Of a DNA stretch of 64,000 nt, positions 16,966 to 27,493 are shown piece after piece (position 1 is the first letter of the stretch; each line of letters starts with the position of its first letter). The notes under the pieces are model-generated. The model searched no databases and was not told the DNA's origin. It saw only the letters and a list, made by a program, of their open reading frames with translations. A program made the translations under genes and the position numbers. This DNA comes from a virus. Location: positions 1 to 64,000 of IMG/VR virus record IMGVR_UViG_3300020455_000014. The stretch is one strand, 5' to 3'.

Positions 16966-17178
16966 ATGTGGATGTCAATTATGATATTATGTGGTAGTCT
17001 GTACGCCCAATCTTGTATGGTAATTACAGGTAATGTACTACATACAAACAAAGAAAAGTGCTTCGAATACGCTATTGAGAAAGCTAATAAAGCACTTACA
17101 TTTCCCAATGTGTTTCAGGCTAAACCCTTTTGTCAGGTTATACCTGGTACACAGAAAGAAGGCGAGGTAGACACTTAA
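16966..17178 (+). CDS. small secreted Cys-containing protein (70 aa)
   Basis: The first 15 residues (MWMSIMILCGSLYAQ) look like a short signal peptide with cleavage after YAQ. The mature part has three cysteines and ends with an acidic tail. It directly follows the endolysin and overlaps the next gene by TAATG. It may act in the periplasm during lysis, but there is no lipobox to support an outer spanin. Confidence 0.65.
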   Translation: MWMSIMILCGSLYAQSCMVITGNVLHTNKEKCFEYAIEKANKALTFPNVFQAKPFCQVIPGTQKEGEVDT

Positions 17179-19184
17179 TGCCATTAAAAAAGCTACTATT
17201 AAAACCAGGAATTGATCGTGAAAACACTAGTTATACAAGTGAAGGCGGTTGGTATGACGGTGACAAAATAAGATTTAGGCAAGGCACTCCTGAAAAAATA
17301 GGAGGTTGGTCACCAATAAGTATTGGTAAGTTTTTTCTTGGTGTATGCCGTTCTTTATGGAACTGGACTTCTCTTACGAGTGTAAATTTTACAGGTGTAG
17401 GTACTAATATAAAGTTTTATATTGAAATGGGTAGCGCGTACTATGATATAACCCCCTTACGATTAACTACAGCTGCAGGGGATGTAACTTTTTCCGCTTC
17501 TAATGGATCTCCTATAATAACAGTAACAGAAGCCAATCATGCAGCAATAGTCGGAGACTTTGTTACCTTTAGTGGTGCTGCTGGACTGGGCGGTAATATT
17601 ACTGCAGGGGTTTTAAATCAAGAATATAGTATTGCAAGTGTTATTAGTTCTACTCAATATACTATTATGGCAAGAGTTGCAGGGGTTACTATTTCTGATA
17701 TTACTACTCAAACAGGTTTAGTCCCATTCCCATCTTCAGTTACTGCAACTGGTTCAGATTCAGGTAATGGTGGTAGTAATACTGTAGCAGCATATCAAAT
17801 TAATATTGGTGTTGATGGAGAAGTTCCTATAACAGGTTATGGTGCAGGTACATGGGGAGAAGATGCCTGGGACCACTCTACATTAGGTTCTACTATAAGC
17901 TCTCTAAGAATGTGGTCACAAGGTAATTTTGGAGAAGATTTAATTCTTGGGTATAAAGGCAGTCCTTTGTATTATTGGGATGCTTCTAATGGATTAGGTA
18001 CTCGTTGTGTTTTATTATCTTCTTTAGCTGGTGCTTCTAATGTACCTACAGCACAAAATTTCTCTCTTGTATCTGATAATAGATTTGTCTTTTGCTTTGG
18101 AACAAACCCTCAAGGTAGTGCAACATTAGACCCTATGTTAGTTCGTTGGTCTGACCAAGACAATCCCGTTGAATGGGGTGCTTCCGCCTTAACACAAGCA
18201 GGTGATATGCCTTTATCCAGAGGAACTGAACTTATGTCTGCTATACAAGCAAGGCAAGAGATATTAGTTTGGTCTGATTCTGCACTGTATTCTTTTCAGT
18301 ATGTAGGCGTAGATTCTGGAGTATGGGGATCTCAAATATTAGGTGATAACATATCAATAATTTCTAAAAATGCCGTAGCTTATTCTAGTGGTATAGCTTT
18401 TTGGATGGGGAAAGATAAATTTTACAAATATGATGGTACTGTAGCTCCTCTTCCTTGTAAGGTTAGGAAATATGTTTTTGATGATATAAATAAAGACCAA
18501 TTTGAACAAGTATTTTCGGGTACAGTTGAATCTTTTAATGAAGTATGGTGGTTTTACTGTTCAAAATCATCAAGTACAATAGATAGATATGTTGTTTTCA
18601 ATTACTTAGATAATATTTGGTATTACGGTACTTTAGACAGAACTGCGTGGCTAGATGCTCCAGCAAAAGATTTCCCACTAGCAGCTACTTATAAACAAAA
18701 TATAGTAAATCATGAATCTGGTACAGATGATAACGAGTTAGGAGAAGCTAATGCAATAACTGCTCATATTTCGTCAGCAGAGTTCGATTTAGATGATGGA
18801 CACCAATTTATGTTTGTGCATAGGGTATTACCCGATATACGTTTTGATGGCACTCTTGATGGAACTACTCCTTCTGCTACTTTATCTCTTCTACCTTTAG
18901 CTAATTCAGGTTCTGGATATAATAATCCTTTGACTTTTAGAAATAATAACCAAACAACTATAACACGTAGTGCTGTTACGCAGACTGTGTATAATACTGA
19001 TAGTGATAAAAATTCAGTCCCACCCCAAAACCCAAAAACTTATAATATAGAACAATATACTGGGCAGTTAAATGTGAGAGCTAGAGGTCGTCAAATGGTA
19101 ATGAAAGTTGAATCTTCAGGTCTAGGAGTGCAATGGCAATTAGGTTCTCCAAGACTTGATATGCGACCTGATGGGAGGAGATAA
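17178..19184 (+). CDS. tail nozzle/stabilisation-like virion protein (668 aa)
   Basis: The ATG at 17178 overlapping the previous TAA is preferred over an upstream in-frame codon. It gives the N terminus MPLKKLLLKPGIDRENTSYT followed by GGWYDGDKIRFRQGTPEKIG, which I recognise as a conserved tail protein of marine podovirus-like phages. The start recalls P22 gp10-type nozzle proteins. The body is beta-rich and contains a Trp-rich WGASALTQAG/LPLSRG region like a propeller. It probably closes the tail below the adaptor. Confidence 0.7.
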   Translation: MPLKKLLLKPGIDRENTSYTSEGGWYDGDKIRFRQGTPEKIGGWSPISIGKFFLGVCRSLWNWTSLTSVNFTGVGTNIKFYIEMGSAYYDITPLRLTTAAGDVTFSASNGSPIITVTEANHAAIVGDFVTFSGAAGLGGNITAGVLNQEYSIASVISSTQYTIMARVAGVTISDITTQTGLVPFPSSVTATGSDSGNGGSNTVAAYQINIGVDGEVPITGYGAGTWGEDAWDHSTLGSTISSLRMWSQGNFGEDLILGYKGSPLYYWDASNGLGTRCVLLSSLAGASNVPTAQNFSLVSDNRFVFCFGTNPQGSATLDPMLVRWSDQDNPVEWGASALTQAGDMPLSRGTELMSAIQARQEILVWSDSALYSFQYVGVDSGVWGSQILGDNISIISKNAVAYSSGIAFWMGKDKFYKYDGTVAPLPCKVRKYVFDDINKDQFEQVFSGTVESFNEVWWFYCSKSSSTIDRYVVFNYLDNIWYYGTLDRTAWLDAPAKDFPLAATYKQNIVNHESGTDDNELGEANAITAHISSAEFDLDDGHQFMFVHRVLPDIRFDGTLDGTTPSATLSLLPLANSGSGYNNPLTFRNNNQTTITRSAVTQTVYNTDSDKNSVPPQNPKTYNIEQYTGQLNVRARGRQMVMKVESSGLGVQWQLGSPRLDMRPDGRR

Positions 19185-19369
19185 TGCCTACTAAAGCAAA
19201 TGTTAATTTTAAAGCACCCGTATTACCCGATCCACCACAGGAATATGATAAAGTTGCTTTTGCACGTTTTAATAATATACTAAGACTTTACTTTAACCAA
19301 GTAGATGACGCGCTACGTAGTGCTAATTTAAAAGAACAATCTGATGCAATGAGCTGGTTTTTAGGGTAG
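19184..19369 (+). CDS. small virion-associated protein (61 aa)
   Basis: Begins inside the previous stop and abuts the next ATG. The motif PDPPQEYDKVAFARFNNILR and a helical remainder are typical of a short protein that follows the nozzle gene in related phages. It has no catalytic residues, and the role is unknown. Confidence 0.7.
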   Translation: MPTKANVNFKAPVLPDPPQEYDKVAFARFNNILRLYFNQVDDALRSANLKEQSDAMSWFLG

Positions 19370-19693
19370 ATGGCTAATACATATAAAAACGCAAAAGTAG
19401 ACTTAACTTCTACAGGGGTAACCACCCTATATACAACTCCTGCAAAGGCAACTTCTATAGTAAAATCTATATTGGTATCAGAAGACTCTAATAATGCAGA
19501 TACTATTACAGTAACAATTACTGATTCTACAGCTGCTGTTTTTAGTGTTTTTAAAGAGAAAGCTATTTTTGCAAAGCAAACATTAGAATTATTATCCGCA
19601 CCTCTTGTACTAAATACAGGAGATATTTTAAAAGTAACTGCTGCAACAGGTAACAGACTACATGTTATAGCTAGTATATTAGAGATAAGTTAA
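19370..19693 (+). CDS. beta-sandwich virion protein, paralogue 3 of 3 (107 aa)
   Basis: Shortest of three related small beta proteins (with 3983 and 7140). Pattern: TLYTTPAKATSIVKSILVSE, NADTITVTITD, APLVLNTGDILKVTAATGN, ending HVIASILEIS. Similar proteins often decorate phage tails and fibres. Its separation from the other two, on the far side of the lysis genes, hints at an older duplication. Confidence 0.7.
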   Translation: MANTYKNAKVDLTSTGVTTLYTTPAKATSIVKSILVSEDSNNADTITVTITDSTAAVFSVFKEKAIFAKQTLELLSAPLVLNTGDILKVTAATGNRLHVIASILEIS

Positions 19694-19694
19694 C

Positions 19695-20153
19695 ATGAAA
19701 ACTCAAATAGATAGTAATCAGAAAAAACTACCTTTCTCTGTAATAGTTAGTAACGCCATATTGACTAGATATCCTGTAGAAACAAAAAAGACAGCAAAAG
19801 ACTTTTTAGTAGTAGAAAAATTAATGACTGAACCAAATACAGAAACTATGCAAGTAAATAACACGGTTTTTATAGTAAGAATAAGAGAAGAAAAACAAGC
19901 TTGTTTAATTATACCATTTAACATGGATACAGAAGAAAACTATGTAAAAAACATAATTACTGTAATCACTAATTTAATAGAAAAAGGTACTAAACGAGGT
20001 GTGTTTATGGATGTTCCCGTAGCAAATGGGGGTTTTGGCGTTTATAGAACCGTAAAAGAACAAATAAATGTACCGACAGGAATTTCTCAAACAGGTAATA
20101 GACTAACTTTCATATGGGATTCTTCTATATCTCTTAAAGGTAAAGATAAGTAA
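19695..20153 (+). CDS. hypothetical protein before the ejection proteins (152 aa)
   Basis: A soluble alpha/beta protein starting MKTQIDSNQKKLPFSV, with no recognised motif. The middle (NNTVFIVRIREEKQACLIIP) predicts beta strands followed by a long helix. It abuts the start of the 1506-residue internal protein and may be an assembly partner. Confidence 0.65.
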   Translation: MKTQIDSNQKKLPFSVIVSNAILTRYPVETKKTAKDFLVVEKLMTEPNTETMQVNNTVFIVRIREEKQACLIIPFNMDTEENYVKNIITVITNLIEKGTKRGVFMDVPVANGGFGVYRTVKEQINVPTGISQTGNRLTFIWDSSISLKGKDK

Positions 20154-23100
20154 ATGATTTTTGGTTGGATTTCAGAAAAAATTAATGATGCTCTTGATGA
20201 TATAAATACAGCATATGATAATCTTACGGACAGTTTTCGTGATTGGGATATTAGTAAATTAGAAAATCCAAGTGTTATTGACCCTGGAGATTGGGGTCCT
20301 TCTGTTGTAGATGGCTTAGAAACTGTAGTAGATACTGTCGAAAATACTGTAAAAGCTATAGCAGATAAACCTGTACAATTTATAATTCAAGCAGCGGTAA
20401 GTACCTTTGCTCCTAGTTTAGCTCCTATTGTAAATGGAGCCATAGCTGCTACAAATGGGGCAAAACCGTTAGAAATATTAAGAGCTTCTGTTTTAACTGC
20501 TGTGACACCTAAAGTTGCCGAAGCAGCTGGTAATTATACTTCAGATTTTCTTACAAATGTAGATATTAGTAGTAATCTTACTACCTCTATTTCAAATATT
20601 GCTGAAAAATATACAGAAGCAAGGTTACAAGGTGGAGACGCTGAATTATCTCTTGTTACAACTGTTTTAGATAGCGTAAGAACTCCTATCCAAGAAACAA
20701 TATCTGAATTTACTAAGCTTATTGAGGGAATAGAGATAGATATTGATACAGGTGAAATTATTGATTCTGAATTAGAGGAAGCAATAAAAAAGGGAGTAGA
20801 TGCTTTTATAGATACAGGCACAGTAAGTGGTGCTGTAACAAGTTTAGTTGCTGAACAAATAACTCCCCTAATTGATAACTTTTCAGATTTAGCAGGTGCA
20901 AATAAAGCACAAATACAAACTGCTATAACAGCTGCTGTAACAGCAGGGTTAGAAGGAGGTGGGGAAGAAGCTGTAAATGCTGCATATTATGGTTCTTTAG
21001 CAAAGTCTAGTGGAGAAGAATTAGGAGCATTGCTTGAAAAACCTATTACAAATTTTGCTACAGGGATGTTAGAGAGTTTAGGGTTTATACAGAAAAAGGA
21101 TGGTACTCTAGTAAATAAAAACAATGTAATTGTTGATGGTACAGGGCAAGCTGTTAAAGGAGAAGATGGTAAACCTATAGTTTGGAAAGGCGGATTTAGG
21201 GAAGGGGAACAAGACTTAGTTTTTATATTTAATGATGGATCTGCTGTTGAACTTGGCGATGTATTCATAAGTGAAGTTGCGGAAGCTTTAGATCCTAAAA
21301 AATTCAAAAACGCAGAAGAATATATAGAGGCATTAAGATACCAAGTAAATGGCCTTAGAGCCTTACCAGATCAAACTGCGGTTGAATCTAAAATAAATAA
21401 TTTAGAAAAAGTTATTAATGGGGTATCTATATATGAAGGTAAACTGCCTGATGACATATTAGAAAAAAATTATGTATATACTAAAAGACAACAACAACTA
21501 ATTGATGGTATAACTCAATATGGCGGTGCGACAACTTCTGCAGGACAGAAAGCAGCTGCTGTTGCTGACTTAACAGCATATGCTAAAGATATTCCAACCT
21601 ATGCAGAACATAAATTAGACGAAAATATTACACCTGAAATGGTACGTCAATTTATAGATCATAATGAAGTTAATCCTGACTATCTATTGTACAGAGATTC
21701 TAAAGTTGGAAAGAGTACAGCAACAAAAACGGTTTCAGGTACTGAAATGAGTTATGATGAGTTTGGAGATCCAACTATTCCAGAAATAACTTATAATTAT
21801 TCTCCAGAATCTAGTGTATTTGGTACTAAGTTTGAACTTAAGGCGGGAGATAAGATTGAGGGTGTCTCTGATCCTGATCCTTTTTTATCCTATACTCAAG
21901 AAGATATATTAAGCGAAATAGCAAAACACAACGAATTAGCTGAAAGTCTGGGGGCAAATGATTTAAAAGTTACTTTAAAAGCAGGAGATACTCTTTCTTC
22001 TACAGATGCAGCTAAGTTAATGTTAGGAGCGAATATAAGTTATAGTAATGTATATGCCCTTAATAATTTACTTGGAACTAACGTAGATGGAAAAGTAACA
22101 GATGAAAATTTTAAAGATTTAACTATGAAAGAGGTAGGAGAACTTACAGATAGTATGATAACTGAAGATTTTAAAACCACTGCAGCATTTCAAAGTTCTC
22201 AAAAAGAAGATTCCGCTAGCCAAGGAATAATGACTGGACCTGGCCCTGAAATTTTTTTTACGGGGGGAACACCTCAACTACTTCATAAGGCGGGGATTAC
22301 TTTATCTACGATACCTATAAAACTTGCAACTCAGGCAGGAAGAAAGGAACTTGCAGCTCTTTTGGGGGTAAATGTAGCAAGTCTACCTTCTGCAAAAAAT
22401 TTTGCAACGGGAAGTTTTTCTTCTCTCTGGAGTGCTATGAAAGGAACTACGGGGTTATCTGCTAAAGCTGCATTATTTGGAACAGAGGCTTTAAAATACG
22501 ACTTTAACTCAACGATGGAAGAACTTGTAAAGCAAGAAGGAGGAGCTACTCAATTTTTAGCTAGAATGTTTGGGTCTGATAACGTTAAGAATTGGGGTGT
22601 TCAAGGACTTGAGATGGGTTGGGCTACGGCTTTAGGTTTTGAGGAGTTAAAACAACAAGGGATAGAAAAAGTATTCGGGTACGAAGGAGGTAACGAAGTA
22701 GACCTTACTCAACAGTGGGTTGATTATAAACTTGGTTTAGGTGAAAATCCTTATTCATCAGAAACACCTTATGTAAAACTAACCAAAGCAAAACAAGAAG
22801 AAATGAGTAAGTATTTTAGCCCAGAAGCAAAAACCCTATTAGAACAAAATGTAGCTTCAGGAGATGTACAGTTTAAATACGATCCAAATCTAGGCACGTA
22901 TATGCCTGTTGCACTACACAATGTATCTTTTGGTGACGATCCTTCCCTTGCTGGTACATATTTAAAAGCAAATGGTGGGGTAATGGATGTTATAGCTGAC
23001 GTATTAATGTTTAGTTCAGGACCAGTTGGTAGCGCATTAGGGTTTGCACAAAACACATTTGAAGCAAGCGGAGCAACTGTTGCTGCTATTGAACAAGCGT

Positions 23101-24674
23101 TACTTAATAAGTTTGAAAATCCAGACGATAGTTTTACACAAGAGTTTAATTCGTACAAAGAAGCTTATGGTGGGGATTTTGAAGCAATGCAAGCTTTGAT
23201 GAGGGATGCAAAAAAAGTAGTTTTAACTTCAGGTTTAGTAGGTGCAACTATAGATAAAGCGCAAGCAGCAATGATATTAAAGCCTATAACAAAAGCTGGA
23301 TCTAGACTTTTAAACGCGGTTGGGGGAGCTACTTTAGTTGCAGCGGGCGAATCACTTAGTGAAGGTATAGAAGAATTAGTTGCTAATATAGGTATTGCTG
23401 AAGGTACTCTTCAAAAAGGTCTTGATTGGTGGAATACGGTAGGAAACAATTTAATTGGGGCAGGTATAGAAGGAGGCATTGAAGGTTCTCCTGGTGGTGG
23501 AGCTGCGGGAGTAACAGGGGCTGTATCTAATCCTAATTTTGCTTTAAGTGATATTAATGAAGCTGGGAAGGCACTAGCAGAAGAAAATGGTTTACAATTT
23601 GAAACACGGACTGGCACAACAGTTATAAAGAATTTAAATAATAGTGATTTTGCGAAAAGGTTCCCTAATTTTATTGATTTAGGTGAATCAACAATTACTA
23701 ATGACCAAGTTTATGAAAGCGTTGCGTGGGCTTTAATTGATGCCGAAAGTAAAGGACTTGATGGATTAAGCGGAGAAACTATTAACCAACTTTCAAATTT
23801 ATATCCTGAATCTAATATTAATGAAGTACAAAATACTGTAAAGAATGCTATAAATAGTGCTAAAACTTCTAATATAAATTTTCTAGACGGTAATATAGAA
23901 GATAATTTAGCAAAAATAACAGAAAATATTAATATAACAAATACAATACCTGTTACTCCAGCTGGAGATGATACTACTTATACTTCTCTTGACCAACTAA
24001 CAATACCAACAGGTGAAGGAGAAACTACAACAGGGACAGCTACAGATTTTGGTACTTTTACTTCAGGTACAGACACAGCTACTACGACAGATACTACTAC
24101 GACAGGTACAGATACAAACCAGAATACAGCTACAGACTTTAGTACTTTCACTTCGGGTACAACTACTACAAATACAGCTACAGACTTTAGTACTTTTACT
24201 TCGGGTACAGATACCACTACTACGACAGATACCACTACTACAACAGATACAAACCAAGACCAAGATAAAGATACAGATAAAGAACAAGACACTCAAATTA
24301 ATCCTCTAATTAATACTCTTATAACTACACAAGTTGAAGACATACCTGATGAAGAAGAGGAAGAAGAAGAAGAGTTATTTGAAACTTTAGGGGGGGCATC
24401 TCAAGCTGGGTTAATGAAAGTAACTACCCCTGAACCTGGTGATATTGATTATATTTATGATTTTAGTAGTATATTTCCTAACCCAAAATCAGAGGAGTTA
24501 TTACCCACACCTTATGCACCAGAAAAAAATTTCCTTGATGAAATAAGAAATATAGTGCAAAAAGGACCATATGAAGATATAATAAATCCTGAAGGTGAAG
24601 CAGAAAAAGAACAAGAAGAAAAAGAAGAAGCAGAAGAGCTACAAAGACGTGCCAGATATAGAAGGATAGCATAA
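20154..24674 (+). CDS. very large internal/ejection virion protein (1506 aa)
   Basis: Starts with a short helix (IFGWISEKINDALDDI) and Ala/Val-rich amphipathic segments (QFIIQAAVSTFAPSLAPIVN), then long helical regions. A low-complexity Thr-rich section (about residues 1295-1370) contains three copies of a TDFSTFTSGT phrase and long TTTDTT runs. It is followed by an acidic Glu run and a charged C terminus. Length, helical content and position match the internal core proteins that podoviruses eject into the host. No enzymatic motif is seen. Confidence 0.75.
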   Translation: MIFGWISEKINDALDDINTAYDNLTDSFRDWDISKLENPSVIDPGDWGPSVVDGLETVVDTVENTVKAIADKPVQFIIQAAVSTFAPSLAPIVNGAIAATNGAKPLEILRASVLTAVTPKVAEAAGNYTSDFLTNVDISSNLTTSISNIAEKYTEARLQGGDAELSLVTTVLDSVRTPIQETISEFTKLIEGIEIDIDTGEIIDSELEEAIKKGVDAFIDTGTVSGAVTSLVAEQITPLIDNFSDLAGANKAQIQTAITAAVTAGLEGGGEEAVNAAYYGSLAKSSGEELGALLEKPITNFATGMLESLGFIQKKDGTLVNKNNVIVDGTGQAVKGEDGKPIVWKGGFREGEQDLVFIFNDGSAVELGDVFISEVAEALDPKKFKNAEEYIEALRYQVNGLRALPDQTAVESKINNLEKVINGVSIYEGKLPDDILEKNYVYTKRQQQLIDGITQYGGATTSAGQKAAAVADLTAYAKDIPTYAEHKLDENITPEMVRQFIDHNEVNPDYLLYRDSKVGKSTATKTVSGTEMSYDEFGDPTIPEITYNYSPESSVFGTKFELKAGDKIEGVSDPDPFLSYTQEDILSEIAKHNELAESLGANDLKVTLKAGDTLSSTDAAKLMLGANISYSNVYALNNLLGTNVDGKVTDENFKDLTMKEVGELTDSMITEDFKTTAAFQSSQKEDSASQGIMTGPGPEIFFTGGTPQLLHKAGITLSTIPIKLATQAGRKELAALLGVNVASLPSAKNFATGSFSSLWSAMKGTTGLSAKAALFGTEALKYDFNSTMEELVKQEGGATQFLARMFGSDNVKNWGVQGLEMGWATALGFEELKQQGIEKVFGYEGGNEVDLTQQWVDYKLGLGENPYSSETPYVKLTKAKQEEMSKYFSPEAKTLLEQNVASGDVQFKYDPNLGTYMPVALHNVSFGDDPSLAGTYLKANGGVMDVIADVLMFSSGPVGSALGFAQNTFEASGATVAAIEQALLNKFENPDDSFTQEFNSYKEAYGGDFEAMQALMRDAKKVVLTSGLVGATIDKAQAAMILKPITKAGSRLLNAVGGATLVAAGESLSEGIEELVANIGIAEGTLQKGLDWWNTVGNNLIGAGIEGGIEGSPGGGAAGVTGAVSNPNFALSDINEAGKALAEENGLQFETRTGTTVIKNLNNSDFAKRFPNFIDLGESTITNDQVYESVAWALIDAESKGLDGLSGETINQLSNLYPESNINEVQNTVKNAINSAKTSNINFLDGNIEDNLAKITENINITNTIPVTPAGDDTTYTSLDQLTIPTGEGETTTGTATDFGTFTSGTDTATTTDTTTTGTDTNQNTATDFSTFTSGTTTTNTATDFSTFTSGTDTTTTTDTTTTTDTNQDQDKDTDKEQDTQINPLINTLITTQVEDIPDEEEEEEEELFETLGGASQAGLMKVTTPEPGDIDYIYDFSSIFPNPKSEELLPTPYAPEKNFLDEIRNIVQKGPYEDIINPEGEAEKEQEEKEEAEELQRRARYRRIA
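24036..24260 (+). repeat. imperfect coding repeat in the 1506-aa protein
   Basis: Copies starting at 24036, 24126 and 24174 encode TATDFxTFTSGT, separated by ACT/ACA-rich runs encoding poly-Thr/Asp. Slippage or recombination could change the length of this linker. Confidence 0.8.
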
Positions 24675-26698
24675 TGAGTTGGAAAGAAGAATTAGCAAAA
24701 ATTTTCTTATACGATACTGATAAGGGGAAGACAAAACCTGATGGTTCACCTGCAACGGAAGAAGGCGAAGGAAATTATTTACTAGATCCTAGGAAAATCG
24801 CGGCTATGCTGGGGTTTGGTCTAAGTGCTTCAGGTGCTTTAGCTCCCAAAGATCCTCCTGTTGGTTATCAAGGCACTGTTCCTAAATATAATTTTGTTCG
24901 TGATCGGGTACAAAATACTTATGATCCTAATAGAAGACCAGGAAGTGGGGGACAACGTTACTTCTCTACACCTCAATTTGTAAAGCAAACTGATAATATG
25001 ACAGGTGAACAGATAGGAACTTATGAAGATGATTTAAAAGCCGCGCAAGATGCGGCTGCTACAGAGGTTGGTGGACTAGAAACTTTAAACAGAGAAAATT
25101 TAGCAAGCTATCCTGCTCCTGTTACTACAACTCCAGAAGAAACAAACACTGGTATCGCGTCTCTTCCATCTATACCATTAGAAGCCGATCAACTTACTGG
25201 GCAAGTAAATCTTGGTATGGCAAATGGTGGTATTGTAGGTTTGAAAAAAGGAACTTTTAGTGATTTTATTAGTAATCTTGGAAGTGGCATAAAAGATACA
25301 GCATCAAATATTGGAAGTAGTATAAAAGATATGGGAAGTGGTATGTATAAAGATGTAGTTTATGGCCCAATGCAAGGGCCTAATTTACCAAGTGAAACAC
25401 ATGGAAGTTTAGCTAATTTAGATAATCCTTTTGGAAAAACATCATATGATTATGGGCCCTTTACTTTAAGTACAGATGGAACAACTGCAGAACAACATTT
25501 TGGTCAAAGTGATGCTGAAGAAGAAAGAAGTAAAGCTTATGCAAATTACAAAAGAGCCATAGGTGCGGGCGCAGGTGAAGGTGTATCTCAAGATTATGTA
25601 AGAGGCCGTTCCGATGCTCGTGCTGAAAATTTCTTAGGGGGTCAAAATTATGATGCGGTTGTATCACAAAATGAAGCAACTCCTGGAAGTCATGACATGA
25701 GTGTTTATAATAACCCCTTAACAAGTAAAGTCATAAATGGAACTACTCTTGTTGGATATGAAAACGAAGATGGCTTGTTTCAACCTATATCTTACAACGA
25801 TGCTAACAGAGCTTTAGATGCAGGAATTGTAGATAATCCAGATATAATGGGAACAAACAATACAACTACAGATAATACAACTACAGATAATACAACTAAT
25901 ACAACTACAGATAACACTTCTGGTCCTACTGGTCCCACTGATTTTACTGGGTTTCTAAGTGCTATAGATACAGGAAGCACTTCTTATACTGGTCTTTCCG
26001 ATAATGTTACTAGTTTTGCAGATACAATCGGTACAGATCTTTCCCCTACTGTGGTTACAACAGATATATTACCTATTACAACACATTATTCAAACCTTCC
26101 AAGCGAAGAAAAAGAAACTTTCTACAATCTTATTTCTTCTGGTGATGTAGTAACTAATGTAACAGATCCAGAAACAGGAGAAGTAACTAGTGTTCCAATT
26201 CCTCAAAATAAGCTAAACGCGTATAAAAAATGGTTAGATTATATTAATACTTTAGGTAATGAAGCACTTCCAAGACTCATAGAAGATTTAACCATTTTAA
26301 GAGATTTTACAGGTGTATCAGGGCAAGCAGGTACAGGGGGTGCAGCTTATGGTGGTGCAATAAAAGGATACGCTATGGGAGGAATGGGAGAACCCCCTCA
26401 AGGACTTTCTGCTTCTCCTGGTCTACCTTCAGGATTATTAAAAAGCAATGAAGATGGTATGGCAGATACCATACCCGCGCAAATGGGGGAGCAGCCTATT
26501 AACTTATCTGGAGGCGAATATATTATGGATGCAGAAACCGTTGCATTTTTAGGTAATGGTAACACTGATGCAGGTGCTCAAAAACTAGATGATTTTAGAG
26601 AAACTTTAAGAATGGCAAAGAACGGTGGTGAAGACCAAGGAAATCAAATAAATTCCGAAAACTTTTTAGGTAGATTACAACAAGTGGGAGTAGCATAA
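24674..26698 (+). CDS. internal virion protein with GG-I/V-G motifs (674 aa)
   Basis: The N-terminal part has a hydrophobic patch (IAAMLGFGLSASGALAPKD). At about residue 185 stands MANGGIVGLKKGTF, a motif also present in the 893-aa neighbour as MADGGIVGFKEGTD. A Thr/Asn/Asp tandem repeat follows in the middle (TTDNTTTDNTTNTTTDN). The C terminus holds NLSGGEYIMDAETVAFLGNG and NTDAGAQKLDDFRETLRMAK, a pattern I know from uncultured marine phage virion genes. Likely part of the ejected core. Confidence 0.7.
   Translation: MSWKEELAKIFLYDTDKGKTKPDGSPATEEGEGNYLLDPRKIAAMLGFGLSASGALAPKDPPVGYQGTVPKYNFVRDRVQNTYDPNRRPGSGGQRYFSTPQFVKQTDNMTGEQIGTYEDDLKAAQDAAATEVGGLETLNRENLASYPAPVTTTPEETNTGIASLPSIPLEADQLTGQVNLGMANGGIVGLKKGTFSDFISNLGSGIKDTASNIGSSIKDMGSGMYKDVVYGPMQGPNLPSETHGSLANLDNPFGKTSYDYGPFTLSTDGTTAEQHFGQSDAEEERSKAYANYKRAIGAGAGEGVSQDYVRGRSDARAENFLGGQNYDAVVSQNEATPGSHDMSVYNNPLTSKVINGTTLVGYENEDGLFQPISYNDANRALDAGIVDNPDIMGTNNTTTDNTTTDNTTNTTTDNTSGPTGPTDFTGFLSAIDTGSTSYTGLSDNVTSFADTIGTDLSPTVVTTDILPITTHYSNLPSEEKETFYNLISSGDVVTNVTDPETGEVTSVPIPQNKLNAYKKWLDYINTLGNEALPRLIEDLTILRDFTGVSGQAGTGGAAYGGAIKGYAMGGMGEPPQGLSASPGLPSGLLKSNEDGMADTIPAQMGEQPINLSGGEYIMDAETVAFLGNGNTDAGAQKLDDFRETLRMAKNGGEDQGNQINSENFLGRLQQVGVA
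25857..25918 (+). repeat. short tandem repeat ACTACAGATAATACA in coding sequence
   Basis: Three to four copies of a 15-base unit, with one interruption, encode TTDNT repeats inside the 674-aa protein. This is probably a flexible linker. Confidence 0.75.
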
Positions 26699-27492
26699 TG
26701 GCAAATGCAACAACAAGTGGCGATGATACTACACTTCCTGGTTCAGGTGAAATAGGGGATGTAACAGGAAAAGAAAGTTCCCTAAGTAATTATGCAGGTG
26801 AATACGTCACTAATATGATGGGTAAAGCTGAAGCTTTAGCAGATGAACCTTATCAGGCATATACTGGACCTCTTACCGCAGGAGAATCAGAGCTTCAAAC
26901 ACAAGCTTTTGAAGGTATAGGCGGATTATCAGTACCTACAGGAGCCATGGGTGAGATGACTGCAGATTCACTATCTCCATATATGAACCCTTATTTAGAG
27001 ATGTCTTTGCAGCCACAAGTTGACGCTGCTATTAGAAATGCTGATATACAAAGAATGAAAGATGCTTCAAGGTTGACAAAATCTGGATCTTATGGTGGCA
27101 GCCGACAAGCTGTTATGGAAGCAGAAGGTAACAGAGCACTTGGTGACACGTTATCAGGTATATATGGAACTGGATACAGAGACGCGTTTGATAGAGCAAC
27201 AGGTCTGTTTAAAGATGACCGACAGTACGGGTTAGACGCGTTACGAGAACAAGCTAGCATGGGTGAAACACAAAGGGCTATTGAAGCAGAAGGTATTCAA
27301 GCAGATAAAGATCAATTTTACGAAGAAATGGATGATCCTTATAAAAAATTACAATTTCAACAGTCTTTTTTACAAAATCTTCCTCTTGAATCTCAAGATT
27401 ATATATCACAAATGGGTAATATGCTTACAGCTGCGGGAGGGGATGCAGTTGGGTTTTATAAATTAATAGAAGAATTATTGGGGGGTGATTAA
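26698..27492 (+). CDS. internal virion/assembly protein (264 aa)
   Basis: ATG overlaps the preceding TAA. It contains YQAYTGPLTAGESELQTQAF, SPYMNPYLEMSLQPQVDAAI and TKSGSYGGSRQAVMEAEGNR, conserved phrases of a protein found next to the GGIVGF proteins in related phages. It is nearly all helical from residue 70 onward. It may help load or organise the ejection proteins in the head. Confidence 0.75.
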   Translation: MANATTSGDDTTLPGSGEIGDVTGKESSLSNYAGEYVTNMMGKAEALADEPYQAYTGPLTAGESELQTQAFEGIGGLSVPTGAMGEMTADSLSPYMNPYLEMSLQPQVDAAIRNADIQRMKDASRLTKSGSYGGSRQAVMEAEGNRALGDTLSGIYGTGYRDAFDRATGLFKDDRQYGLDALREQASMGETQRAIEAEGIQADKDQFYEEMDDPYKKLQFQQSFLQNLPLESQDYISQMGNMLTAAGGDAVGFYKLIEELLGGD

Positions 27493-27493
27493 T

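Noticed and set aside
16966-17178. Outer spanin lipoprotein
   Set aside because: A signal peptide-like start is present, but the residues before the Cys (YAQSC) do not make a lipobox.
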